From NCBI GenBank assembly GCA_903858015.1, contig CAIOGZ010000018.1:186001-250000 (forward strand): a stretch of 64,000 bases of DNA. The letters run 5' to 3'. The notes under the pieces were generated by a model, which did no database searches, was not told where the DNA came from, and worked only from the letters and a program-made list of their open reading frames with translations. Position numbers and translations under genes: made by a program. This stretch comes from an uncultured cyanobacterium. Lineage in GTDB: Bacteria > Cyanobacteriota > Cyanobacteriia > PCC-6307 > Cyanobiaceae. Positions 9,733 to 18,147 of this stretch are shown one piece after another (position 1 is the stretch's first letter; each line of letters opens with the position of its first letter).

Positions 9733-10251
9733 ATGCTGCCCCCCCTGCCTAGCTCCGGCCGCCTCGGCGGGCTGCTGCGGGGCGGCCTGCTGCGGGGGGT
9801 GCTGCTGCTGCTACTGCTGCTGCCCCTCGCCCTGACCGGTTGTGGCGGCCCCGGCCAGCCCCCCCGCGCCGTCTTGCTGGATGCCCTCGCCCTGCAGATC
9901 CAGCTCACCCAAAGCTCGATTGCCCAGGCCCTCGAGCTGGAACCGCCGGGCTTACCCCAGGTGAGCCGGGTGCGGGTAGAGGAGCAGCAGGCGGTCGCCA
10001 TCGGCCAGGCCAAGGGTCTACGGCTGGCCGGCCGCTTTGACTGGCGCCTTGCCAATGACCCGATCCGCGTTGATAGCCCCTTCGAGCTCTATCTGGAGCA
10101 GGGGGAACGGGGCGAGAGCTGGCGGCTGGCACGCCCCAGCGGCAGCGATGCGAGGGGCAGCGATCCAAGGGACGATGTGAGGCGCGACGCGACGGTCCAA
10201 CGCTGGTCCACCTACCCCCTGCCGCTGGCCGGTCAGCGGGGCAGGGGATAG
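9733..10251 (+). CDS. Putative lipoprotein of unknown function
   Basis: 172 residues from the ATG at 9733; an in-frame ATG at 9709 overlaps the divergent ruvA start codon and would add eight residues. The N-terminus has Arg residues, a poly-Leu membrane core and the lipobox LALTGC, predicting signal peptidase II cleavage and lipidation of Cys. The mature part begins GGPGQPPRAVLLDALALQIQ and is soluble, with no domain I recognise. The C-terminus is Arg/Asp-rich and poorly conserved in appearance. Similar short lipoproteins occur beside ruvA in related genomes as far as I recall, but no role is known. Confidence 0.7.
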   Translation: MLPPLPSSGRLGGLLRGGLLRGVLLLLLLLPLALTGCGGPGQPPRAVLLDALALQIQLTQSSIAQALELEPPGLPQVSRVRVEEQQAVAIGQAKGLRLAGRFDWRLANDPIRVDSPFELYLEQGERGESWRLARPSGSDARGSDPRDDVRRDATVQRWSTYPLPLAGQRGRG

Positions 10252-10260
10252 GGCTCCTGA

Positions 10261-11685
10261 TCAGTCGCTGCGGGGCCCGGCGGTTCCAGGGGCGGGCTCT
10301 GGCCCGAGCTTCAGATAGCGAGCTAACGGAACAAGGCTGAAGCCCTGGATCAACAGGTTGAGCACCACCGCACAGAACACGATCACCTCGGTGTTGTTGA
10401 TCAAGGGCTCCACCAGGGCTGGCTCGACCCCCCGCAGATGGTGAATTGCCTCAAGCATCGAAATACTGAGGGCCAGGGGAACGGCGCCCCTGAGTCCACA
10501 CCAGGAGAGCAGCAGCGCTTCCTTAAAGCTGAAGGGGGAGCACCACTGGAACACCAGCACGCTGAGGGGCCTGGCCACCAACATCATGGCCAGGGCCACG
10601 GCGATCCCCTCGGGCAGCGAAGCCAGCATCTTGGAGGGATCCATGGCAAGCCCGAAAATAAGGAACACGGTGATCTCGGTCATCGTGTTGAAGGGCAACA
10701 TGGCTTCAAGCAGCCTATTGGGACTGATCCGCAAATTACGATAGACATGATTACTCATGAACATGCCTGTGACATAGGCAGAAATGAAGCCAGACCCCCC
10801 CAGCATTTCGGCTGCCCCATAGGAGAGCAAAGCGATCGCCACACCAAGGATCAGTAATTCTTCGTCTTGATTGACAAGCTTCTCAAGGCTGAAGCGTGCT
10901 AAATAGCCAAGAATGACGCCGATCATCAGTCCGGAGCTGATCTTCTGTAGAAACAGCTGCAACTGGCCGAGAATTAAGCTTTCGCCACCGCCAGGATGAA
11001 CCGTAAACAGCCCCACAACCACACCAAAAAGGATAATCGTAGTTGGATCATTCACCGAGGATTCAAATTCCAGCAAGGCGCCTAATCGAGCCGGCATTGG
11101 GCTTGGTAGCTTGCTGAGCACTCGGATCGCTTCTTTGGAATCGGTGGAGCCCAAGCAGGTGGCAATCAACATTCCCACGGCCAACGGCATCTGGTTAAAA
11201 CCCAGCTGGATGCCATCGGCCGTGGGGGAGGAAACAAAACAAACAATCAAGCCAAGCAATAGTGAGGAGACGATCACGCCGCCAACACCGAGCAACAAAC
11301 CGTACTCCAAAAAACCCCGGATTGAGCGCAACTCCGTGCGCAATCCAGCATAAAATAATAGCATTGAAAGGCTCAAGGTATGGAGCCATTCAATGGCATC
11401 ATGATTGAATAATTCGGAATCAGTATTGATCGAGAGTCCAAATAACAGTACTCCTAGGGTGGCCGGAGCCCCGATTCGCAGGGAAAACCGGCTGATCGCC
11501 AAGGTACAAAGAAACAAACCGCCAATCACCACGGTGACCAGGGGCAGGGGGATGCCTTCGGCGATGGCGCGGGGCACCGGCAGGGCTTCGAAGGCCTGGG
11601 CTGCGGCACTAGCAGGCCCGAGCGTGCCCAACCCCAGCAAGGTAGAGAACCCGTTCGAAGTCAATAAAAAACATTGCAGAACCAA
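10261..11685 (-). CDS. CPA1-type cation:proton antiporter (NhaP/CvrA-like)
   Basis: 474 residues with about 12 membrane segments. The family core is visible: LLFYAGLRTEL, LIATCLGSTDSKEAIRVL and the ion-binding ESSVNDPTTIIL, where the Asn-Asp pair sits mid-membrane. This layout is closest to NhaP2/CvrA K+(Na+)/H+ antiporters, which act in plasma-membrane or thylakoid ion and pH balance. The C-terminus ends in a short hydrophilic tail, without a TrkA domain. The middle of the gene is noticeably less GC-rich than its neighbours. The first 30 residues are weakly hydrophobic and a later start cannot be excluded. Confidence 0.88.
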   Translation of the reverse strand: MVLQCFLLTSNGFSTLLGLGTLGPASAAAQAFEALPVPRAIAEGIPLPLVTVVIGGLFLCTLAISRFSLRIGAPATLGVLLFGLSINTDSELFNHDAIEWLHTLSLSMLLFYAGLRTELRSIRGFLEYGLLLGVGGVIVSSLLLGLIVCFVSSPTADGIQLGFNQMPLAVGMLIATCLGSTDSKEAIRVLSKLPSPMPARLGALLEFESSVNDPTTIILFGVVVGLFTVHPGGGESLILGQLQLFLQKISSGLMIGVILGYLARFSLEKLVNQDEELLILGVAIALLSYGAAEMLGGSGFISAYVTGMFMSNHVYRNLRISPNRLLEAMLPFNTMTEITVFLIFGLAMDPSKMLASLPEGIAVALAMMLVARPLSVLVFQWCSPFSFKEALLLSWCGLRGAVPLALSISMLEAIHHLRGVEPALVEPLINNTEVIVFCAVVLNLLIQGFSLVPLARYLKLGPEPAPGTAGPRSD

Positions 11686-11728
11686 ACGATTGGGCCCAAT
11701 TTGTTGCAGCTAGTCTAGGGCCAGCATT

Positions 11729-12595
11729 TCACCCCCTTCGCCCCTGGCTGCCCTGGGGCAACCTGGCGCGGTGGCTCATCACCAAGATGCTGGCCAAAAT
11801 CAACGACGCACCGGCTAGGGTCGAAATCCCCAGGCGTTCGCCAAACAGCAGCCAACCCCAGAGGGCCGCAAAGACCACCTGGACATAGCTGATCGTGGTG
11901 GCGCGGGCGGCCGGCAGCTTGACCAGGCCATAGGTGAGGCCAATCTGGCCGAGCTGGGTCAACAGCCCCACCGCCACCAGCCAGCCCAGCTCCGCCGCTG
12001 AGGGAAGCACCGGCTCGAGCGCCACCAGGGGCAGGCTGAGGGGAATCGAGACCAGGGGAAACCAGAACACGATCACCTGGGGATGTTCGCTGCGGCCCAG
12101 TTGGCGCACACTCACGTAGGCCACCGCCGTGAGCAGGGCCCCCGCCACCGCCCAGGCCACGCCGGCGCCGTAGAGGGGGGGGCTGGGGCCTTCCAGCCCT
12201 AAGGGGCGCAGCATCACCAACACCCCCAGCCAGCCCAGGCCCAGCGCCAGGCCGATCCGGCCGGCGGGTCGCTCACCAAGCCAGCGCCAAGCCAGCAGGG
12301 CCGTCACTGCGGGATAGAGGTACTGCAGCGCCGTGGCGGCGGCCAGGGGCAGCCGCATCACACCTAAAAACACACAAAAGAGCGCGGCCGTGCCCACCAG
12401 GCCCCGCAGCGCCAGCAGACCCCGCCGCTGGCCCCAGGGATCGAGACCGGCGCGGCGCACCAGCCAGCCACTCAGGGCCACGCTCACCAGGGCACGGCCC
12501 AGCACCACCTCGGCCACCGGCAAGCGGCCGTGGAGCTGCTTGACGGCCACGGTCATCAGGCTGAAACAGAGGGCACTCGCCAGCAGAGCCAACAC
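11729..12595 (-). CDS. EamA-family (DMT superfamily) exporter
   Basis: 288 residues if started at the GTG at 12595; the next codon (TTG) is an alternative with better spacing from AAGG. There are ten membrane helices in two EamA repeats: one around VGTAALFCVFLGVMRLPLAAATALQYL, the second ending IGLTYGLVKLPAARATTISYVQVVFAALWGWLLFGERL. Members export small metabolites or amino acids; the substrate here is unknown. The open frame continues to 13030, but that upstream part runs antisense through dnaG and is not credible protein. It diverges from dnaG. Confidence 0.88.
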   Translation of the reverse strand: MLALLASALCFSLMTVAVKQLHGRLPVAEVVLGRALVSVALSGWLVRRAGLDPWGQRRGLLALRGLVGTAALFCVFLGVMRLPLAAATALQYLYPAVTALLAWRWLGERPAGRIGLALGLGWLGVLVMLRPLGLEGPSPPLYGAGVAWAVAGALLTAVAYVSVRQLGRSEHPQVIVFWFPLVSIPLSLPLVALEPVLPSAAELGWLVAVGLLTQLGQIGLTYGLVKLPAARATTISYVQVVFAALWGWLLFGERLGISTLAGASLILASILVMSHRARLPQGSQGRRG

Positions 12596-12860
12596 CGCCT
12601 TAGCGGATCCCCCCCATCCCTGGTGGGATGAAGCAGAATGGAACTGCCCTAACCTCCATCCCTGGCGTTGCTGCCCGCCTGGGTGTCCTGGGGTCAGCTC
12701 CCCCGACGGCTGCCCCGCTTTCCCCGACGGCTGCCGCCGGGCTCTCTCCTCCCGCATCAACCGCCCCGGCCCCCTTCTGAGCCAGCTTCCCAGGCCCCCC
12801 GCCACCAAGCTGGGCCAGCCAAGCTGCCCCCCCCCACCCCCCGCTGCTCCAGTTCCTGCC

Positions 12861-14954
12861 TTGGTCGCCCCCCGCCTGCACCCCCGCACCATCGAGGCCG
12901 TCAAGGAACGGGCCGACATTGTTGATGTGGTGGGCGAGCACCTGGTGCTCAAGAAGAAGGGGCGCGAATTCGTCGCGATCTGCCCCTTCCACGACGACAC
13001 ATCACCGTCGATGACGGTGTCGCCTGCCAAGCAGTTTTACTACTGCTTCTCCTGTGGTGCGGGCGGCAACGCGATCAAGTTCCTGATGGAACTGCAACGC
13101 GCCAGTTTCACCGATGTGGTGCTCGAACTAGCTCGCAAATACCAACTACCGGTAGAAACCCTCGATGGTCCCCAGCAGGAGCGCCTGCGCCAGCAACTTT
13201 CCCGTCGTGAGCGGTTGCACCGCGTGCTGAGCCTGGCGGCTGGCTGGTTCCAAGCCCAGCTACGCGCCCCTGAAGGGGCGCCGGCCCTGGCCTATTTGCG
13301 CCAGGAGCGCGGGCTGAACGAGACCGCGCTCGAAAGCTTCCAGTTGGGCTATGCCCCGGACCGCTGGGATGGTCTGCTGCGTCACCTCCAGCAGGTGGAG
13401 GGTCTGGAGCCGGAGCTGCTGGAGGGCGCAGGCCTGGTGCTGCCCCGCAAGGGGGGGGATGGCTACTACGACCGCTTCCGCCAGCGGGTGATGGTGCCGA
13501 TACGCGATCGCCAGGGCCGGGTGATCGGTTTCGGTGGCCGCAGCCTGGATGGGGCCGAGCCGAAGTATCTCAACTCTCCGGAAACAGAGGTCTTTGAGAA
13601 GGGCAAACACCTCTTCGGTCTGGATCGGGCCGCCGATCCGATTCGGCGGGCCGATCAGGCTGTGGTGGTGGAGGGCTATTTCGATGTGATCGCCCTGCAC
13701 GCCGCCGGCATCACCCATGCCGTGGCGGCCTTGGGCACGGCCCTCAGCCGTCAGCAGATCACCCAGCTCTGCCGCTGCTGCGACAGCAAGCGGCTGGTGC
13801 TCAATTTCGATAGCGATGGCGCCGGCGTTCGGGCTGCCCAGCGGGCCATCGGGGAGGTGGAGCAGCTGGCCCTGCAGGGCCAGCTTGAGCTGCGGGTGCT
13901 GCATCTGCCGGCCGGCAAGGATCCCGATGACTACCTCAAGCAGCACGGTGCCGGCGATTACCGCGCCCTGCTCGATGCCGCCCCCCTCTGGCTCGATTGG
14001 CAAATCGAGCAGGTGCTGGCCGGCCGCGACCTGGCCCGCGCCGACCAGTTCCAACAGGCCGTTACCGCCTTGGTGCAGTTGCTCGGCAAGCTGCCCCAGT
14101 CAGCGGTGCGCAGCCACTACCTACAGCGGGTGGCCGAGCGCCTCTCCGGCGGCCAGGCTCGCCTCAGCCTGCAACTGGAAGATGACCTGCGCCAGCAGGT
14201 GAAGGGCCAGCGCTGGCATGGCCGCTCCGTCCGCTGGGAGCAACCAGGCGATGCGGGCCTGCGGGAACGGGCCGAGGCCGAACTGCTGCGCCTTTATCTC
14301 CATTGCCCAACCTGGCGGGCCGGGATCCGGGCTGAGCTGCGTCGGCTGGAATTGGAGGATTTTGCCCTGCAGCACCACCGCCAACTCTGGGCCGCCATCG
14401 GTGAGATCGAGGAGGACAACCTCGGGGGCGGTCGACTGGAGCTTGTGAACCGGGGCCTCGATGCCGGTCTCGACCTGGCGGATCTCGACCTACCGCGCCT
14501 GCTGGGCGATCGCCTGGTGGTAGGGGCCGACGACAGCGCTCTGCTGGCTCGCCTCACCCCCCTGCTGGAGCCCACCGCGGTGCAACGGCTCTCCCTGGCC
14601 CACCCCGCCCTGCAGCTGCGTGGTGCCACCGCGTCCCTGGAGCGCCAACGCACCCTCAAACGCTGCCGCCACCTGCTGGAAGCCTGGAAAGCCCAGCAAC
14701 TCGCCACCTTGGAGCAGTGCATTGCCCAGTTGCTGCTGGAAGGCGACGCGGCCCCGCCTGCGGCCCCCCCCCTTGCAGGAGCCGGGGCGGGGCCGCTCGA
14801 CATGGAACAGCGGATCGAGCAGCTGTTCACCAGCCTCAATGCCGATGCCCTCCGCTTCCAAGAGACCTACTACAGCGAACGCCGCTACCTCGGCGAGCTC
14901 GACCTGCGCCGCTGCGCCGGTTACGAGGAGATCCTGGTCACACCGGCTGCCTAA
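12861..14954 (+). CDS. dnaG: DNA primase
   Basis: 697 residues from the TTG at 12861, giving M-V-A-P-R-L-HPRTIEAVKERADIVDVV, the standard DnaG opening. The zinc finger is CPFHDD...YYCFSCGAGG. The Toprim region contains VVVEGYFDVIALH and VLNFDSDGAG with the catalytic acidic residues. The C-terminal helicase-interaction part ends around ALRFQETYYSERRYLGELDLRRCAGYEEIL. DnaG lays RNA primers at the replication fork. No Shine-Dalgarno is visible; upstream in-frame sequence to 12333 overlaps the EamA gene and is not used. Confidence 0.95.
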   Translation: MVAPRLHPRTIEAVKERADIVDVVGEHLVLKKKGREFVAICPFHDDTSPSMTVSPAKQFYYCFSCGAGGNAIKFLMELQRASFTDVVLELARKYQLPVETLDGPQQERLRQQLSRRERLHRVLSLAAGWFQAQLRAPEGAPALAYLRQERGLNETALESFQLGYAPDRWDGLLRHLQQVEGLEPELLEGAGLVLPRKGGDGYYDRFRQRVMVPIRDRQGRVIGFGGRSLDGAEPKYLNSPETEVFEKGKHLFGLDRAADPIRRADQAVVVEGYFDVIALHAAGITHAVAALGTALSRQQITQLCRCCDSKRLVLNFDSDGAGVRAAQRAIGEVEQLALQGQLELRVLHLPAGKDPDDYLKQHGAGDYRALLDAAPLWLDWQIEQVLAGRDLARADQFQQAVTALVQLLGKLPQSAVRSHYLQRVAERLSGGQARLSLQLEDDLRQQVKGQRWHGRSVRWEQPGDAGLRERAEAELLRLYLHCPTWRAGIRAELRRLELEDFALQHHRQLWAAIGEIEEDNLGGGRLELVNRGLDAGLDLADLDLPRLLGDRLVVGADDSALLARLTPLLEPTAVQRLSLAHPALQLRGATASLERQRTLKRCRHLLEAWKAQQLATLEQCIAQLLLEGDAAPPAAPPLAGAGAGPLDMEQRIEQLFTSLNADALRFQETYYSERRYLGELDLRRCAGYEEILVTPAA

Positions 14955-15021
14955 CACCCGGCCCGCCCTTGCCTACGACCCGATCCGATCGACATACGTT
15001 GAAGAGAGCACAGCTGGTTCC

Positions 15022-16068
15022 ATGGTTCAAGCTCCTTCGCAGCCGCTACAGCAGCCGCAGCCGCTGCCGTTGGCCTTCCCCATCCCCGTGGATGAGGGGC
15101 TGCGGCTGAGGGATCTTGAACGCCACGCCGCCATCGGCATGGCTAGCGATGTTCATTTTGAGCGCTTGGTGGATCTCACCGCCTCCCTGTTCGAGGCACC
15201 GATGGTGGCCATTTCGCTAGTCGATGCCAACCGCCAATGGTTCCTGGCCTCCCGGGGCTTGGGGGGCCTCTGTGAAACACCCCGCAGTTCGGCCTTCTGT
15301 GCCCATGCGATCACCGCATCGGGGGTGATGGTGGTGCCCGATGCCCAGGCCGATCCCCGCTTCTGCGCCAATCCCCTCGTGCTCGGCACCCCCCACATCC
15401 GCTTCTACGCCGGTGCCCCGCTGCGCAGCCCCGATGGCCACAACCTCGGCACCCTCTGCCTGTTCGACACCCGAGCGCGTCCCCCCCTGGATGCCCGCCA
15501 GCAACAGCAGCTCCAATGGCTGGCCGATCTGGTGATGCGAGAACTGGAACTGCGGCGCCTAGCGCTGGTTTGTCCGGTGACCGGCTTACCGAACCGTCCC
15601 ACCTTCTTGATGATCGGTGAACGGGAATACCAGCGGGCCCGCAACGAAGCCAAGCCCTTGGCGTTGTTGCTATTTGATGTCGACAACTTCCGCCAGATCA
15701 ACAGTCGCTGGGGCCATGCGGCTGGCGATCGGCTGTTGCTCGATCTCTGCAAGCTCTGCCACAACTTTCTGAGGGAGCAAGATTTTGCCGGTCGCCTCGG
15801 CGATGGCGAATTCGCCCTGCTGCTGGTGGGGCGTGATCCGCAGCAATCCCTTTGCCTGGCGGAGGAGTTGCGGCTCGCCGTGCGCAGGATGCCTGGGGTG
15901 CACAGCCATTCCGATTTCAGCCTGCACATCAGTGGCGGGCTCACCGATCTGGGCGATGACGACGGCAGCTTCGAGGATCTGCTGCATCGGGCTGGGCAGG
16001 CCCTGCATCTCGCCAAGGCCAATGGCCGCAACCAGATCGCGCGGCTGCTGGGAAGTTCCCAAGCCTGA
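15022..16068 (+). CDS. GAF-GGDEF sensor protein with degenerate GDGEF site and intact I-site
   Basis: 348 residues from the ATG at 15022. A GAF domain spans about residues 30-180 (VHFERLVDLTASLFEAPMVA, SAFCAHAIT, YAGAPLRSPDGHNLGTLCL). A GGDEF domain follows (CPVTGLPNRPTFL, LLLFDVDNFRQINSRWGHAAGD). The signature reads GDGEF instead of GGDEF: the second Gly is Asp and the metal-binding third residue is Gly. By family knowledge this should not make cyclic-di-GMP. The allosteric I-site RxxD is present as REQD, exactly five residues before GDGEF, so it may bind cyclic-di-GMP as a receptor. It is soluble, with no membrane helix. It lies downstream of dnaG and may have its own promoter. Confidence 0.9.
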   Translation: MVQAPSQPLQQPQPLPLAFPIPVDEGLRLRDLERHAAIGMASDVHFERLVDLTASLFEAPMVAISLVDANRQWFLASRGLGGLCETPRSSAFCAHAITASGVMVVPDAQADPRFCANPLVLGTPHIRFYAGAPLRSPDGHNLGTLCLFDTRARPPLDARQQQQLQWLADLVMRELELRRLALVCPVTGLPNRPTFLMIGEREYQRARNEAKPLALLLFDVDNFRQINSRWGHAAGDRLLLDLCKLCHNFLREQDFAGRLGDGEFALLLVGRDPQQSLCLAEELRLAVRRMPGVHSHSDFSLHISGGLTDLGDDDGSFEDLLHRAGQALHLAKANGRNQIARLLGSSQA

Positions 16069-16111
16069 GTGGCCGCTAGCCCGAACGGCTGCCAGCCTGA
16101 ATGGCCGCTAG
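16062..16111. repeat. 18-bp direct repeat between the GGDEF gene and umuC
   Basis: AGCCTGAGTGGCCGCTAG (16062-16079) recurs as AGCCTGAATGGCCGCTAG (16094-16111). The first copy overlaps the stop codon of the GGDEF gene. The gap separates two convergent genes and holds nothing else obvious. Confidence 0.75.
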
Positions 16112-16162
16112 ACGGTGGGCCGGGGCCACGGCGGCGCTTGCCCTGGCGGCACCCTGGCTGGT

Positions 16163-17449
16163 TCAGGCCCTTGCCACGGGAATATCGGCCAGCCGGGTGG
16201 TGGCGGCGCGCGAAAGGTAGCGGCGCCGCATCCGCCAGCTGGGGTCGAGGCCGCAGGCGGCCCACTGCACCGTGCCGCTGCCGTAGCGCTGGTTGAGGCC
16301 GTCCACGACGGCCATCAGGGCTTCACGGCGCCGCTGCTGCTCAGGCGTCTGGGGCAGCAGCAGGTGGTGCTGCAGCAGGGTGATCGGCGTCAGCTCCTGC
16401 AGGATCACACCCGCCTTGCGCAGGGACTTGTGGGGGCGGAACAGCCGCTCAGCCAAGGGCAAGGCGGCGGCCAGCAGCACGGCGGTGTCGTTGCTGGGCA
16501 GGGGCAGGCTGACGGTGGCGGCGTTGGCATAGAAAGCCGTGCCATCAAAGGGACTGCTGCGCACGAACACGGTGAGGGCAGCGGCCCGCTGCTGCTGGCG
16601 CCGCAGTTTTTCGGCGCCGCGGCAGAGGTAGGTGGCGATCGCCTCCTTGAGGGCCGCAGCGCTGCTGACCGGAGTGCTGAAGCTGCGGCTGACGCAGGTT
16701 TCCCGCTTGGCGGGGGCCACGGCAGCCAGGGGTAGGCAGCGGCGGCCCTGCAACTCCTGCTGCAGCCGCAGGCCCACCACGCCGCAGCGGCGGCGCAGCT
16801 CAGCAGCCGGCATATCCCGCAGGGCGCGGGCATCGGCGATGCCGCGCAGGCGGCACCAGCGCGACAGCTGGCGGCCGATGCCCCACACATCCTCCACGGC
16901 GGTGGCCGCCAGCCAGGGGTCAGGGTCGGCCATGCTGCCGAGGTCAAACACACCGCGGTCGCGCCAGGCCGGATCGCGCTTGGCGATGCGGTTGGCAAGT
17001 TTAGCCAGCACCTTGGTGGGGGCGATCCCCACCGCCACCGGTAGCCCCAACTGGCGCCACACCCGTTGGCGCAGCGCTTCGCCCCAGGCGGTGAGGTCGC
17101 CGCCAGCGGCCGGCCGGTGCAGCACACCGAAAGCCTCATCGATCGAATAGATCTCCAGCTCCTCCACCCAGGCTTCCAGGCTGGCCATCAGCCGCTGACT
17201 CATGTCGGCGTAGAGGCCGTAGTTGGAGCTGCGCACGATCACACCATGGCGCTCCAGCTGCCGCCGCAGCTTGAACACCGGACTGCCCATCGGGATGCCG
17301 AGGGCGCGGGCCTCGGCACTGCGACTGACGATGCAGCCGTCGTTGTTGGAGAGCACCACCAGGGGGCGACCGACCACGGCTGGATCGAGCACCGCCTCGC
17401 AGGAGGCGTAGAAGTTGTTGGCATCGATCAGCACCAGGGCAGTGCTCAT
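16163..17449 (-). CDS. umuC: Y-family DNA polymerase UmuC (Pol V-type)
   Basis: 428 residues from ATG at 17449. The catalytic palm carries LIDANNFYASCE near the start and YSIDEAFG at about 101-108, which are the metal-binding acidic motifs. LPVAVGIAPTKVLAKLANRIAK is the Y-family helix motif, followed by a helix-hairpin-helix part (VEDVWGIGRQLSRWCRLRG) and the little finger domain with a C-terminal DUF4113-like segment (SWRMRRRYLS). It performs error-prone translesion synthesis. It follows umuD by 10 bp and the pair is under an SOS-type box. Confidence 0.95.
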   Translation of the reverse strand: MSTALVLIDANNFYASCEAVLDPAVVGRPLVVLSNNDGCIVSRSAEARALGIPMGSPVFKLRRQLERHGVIVRSSNYGLYADMSQRLMASLEAWVEELEIYSIDEAFGVLHRPAAGGDLTAWGEALRQRVWRQLGLPVAVGIAPTKVLAKLANRIAKRDPAWRDRGVFDLGSMADPDPWLAATAVEDVWGIGRQLSRWCRLRGIADARALRDMPAAELRRRCGVVGLRLQQELQGRRCLPLAAVAPAKRETCVSRSFSTPVSSAAALKEAIATYLCRGAEKLRRQQQRAAALTVFVRSSPFDGTAFYANAATVSLPLPSNDTAVLLAAALPLAERLFRPHKSLRKAGVILQELTPITLLQHHLLLPQTPEQQRRREALMAVVDGLNQRYGSGTVQWAACGLDPSWRMRRRYLSRAATTRLADIPVARA

Positions 17450-17459
17450 GCTGCCGTGT

Positions 17460-18011
17460 TCATGCGGTTGCGACCGGGAGGCTGCGGATCACGTGGGTTG
17501 CCACACCCCAGAGCAGACCATCCCCCAGCGCCAGGGCCGGATAGGCCGGATGGGCCGCCTCCAGCAGCCAGCGCTGCTGCCGCCAGGCCAGGCGCTTGAG
17601 GGTGAAGCCCTCGGCCAGCAGGGCCACCACCACCTGGCCGCTGCGGGGGGAGCGGTTGCGCTCCACGACCAGCAGGTCACCGGGCTGAATGCCAGCACCT
17701 TGCATCGAGTCACCACCCACCCGCAGCAACACGGTGCGCTCCGGATCGGGAATCAGCAGCTGCTGCAGGTCGATCTCCAGGCGTGACGGAACCAGGGGCG
17801 CTGCGGCAAGCGGCCAGGTAGGTGGCGAGGCAGGTGACGAGGCAGGTGGCGAAGGCACTGGCAAAGGAGGAAGAGGGAGACGGGGAAGGGGAGGGAGAGA
17901 AGGGGCGGGGGATAAAAAGAGGGCGATCGGGAGGCAAGAGGAGCTAGAGCCAGCCACAGCCAAACGGGCACAGCCAGCCAGGCCGCCGCGACCCAGCGCG
18001 GACCGAAGCAC
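17460..18011 (-). CDS. umuD: UmuD-like S24 self-cleaving peptidase with Pro/Ser-rich N-terminal extension
   Basis: 183 residues from a GTG at 18011; E. coli UmuD has 139. The peptidase core is clear: LRVGGDSMQGAGIQPGDLLVV contains the nucleophile Ser, and VVALLAEGFTLKRL contains the general-base Lys. RecA-stimulated self-cleavage would yield the Pol V accessory subunit. The first 75 residues are Leu/Pro/Ser-rich and come from a pyrimidine-rich tract, so the real start is uncertain; a GTG or TTG around 17860 would give a normal-sized protein. Ten bp separate it from umuC. Confidence 0.85.
   Translation of the reverse strand: MLRSALGRGGLAGCARLAVAGSSSSCLPIALFLSPAPSLPPLPRLPLPPLPVPSPPASSPASPPTWPLAAAPLVPSRLEIDLQQLLIPDPERTVLLRVGGDSMQGAGIQPGDLLVVERNRSPRSGQVVVALLAEGFTLKRLAWRQQRWLLEAAHPAYPALALGDGLLWGVATHVIRSLPVATA
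17820..17855. repeat. Three 12-bp tandem repeats in umuD
   Basis: Units AGGTGGCGAGGC, AGGTGACGAGGC and AGGTGGCGAAGG lie at 17820, 17832 and 17844. They encode the Pro/Ala/Ser-rich linker upstream of the UmuD peptidase core. Next to them lies an almost pure purine strand (about 17863-17920). Confidence 0.8.
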
Positions 18012-18022
18012 GACTGCATCCT

Positions 18023-18036
18023 AGTACAGGTGTACT
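18023..18036. promoter_or_regulatory. LexA/SOS box upstream of umuDC
   Basis: AGTACAGGTGTACT matches the cyanobacterial LexA consensus AGTACWNWTGTACT at 13 of 14 positions. It lies 12 bp upstream of the GTG start proposed for umuD and 111 bp from the divergent CDF gene. It predicts damage-inducible control of umuDC. Because it is so close to the GTG, it also hints that umuD may really start further downstream. Confidence 0.8.
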
Positions 18037-18147
18037 GAACTTCCTGGGGTGGTCATGGTTGCCTGAAATCCCCCTGCCTGGCCGGCGGCCGGCTATCTGT
18101 GGGGAAGCTGACCCGCCCCCGTCCTTTCGGGTTTGCCCCTCGCCCCG

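Noticed and set aside
12600-12992. 130-residue minus-strand frame between the EamA gene and dnaG
   Set aside because: Antisense shadow of the dnaG 5' end with random composition.
16115-16735. 206-residue open frame antisense to umuC
   Set aside because: Gly/Gln/His-biased mirror of the umuC coding sequence; no start signal or motifs.
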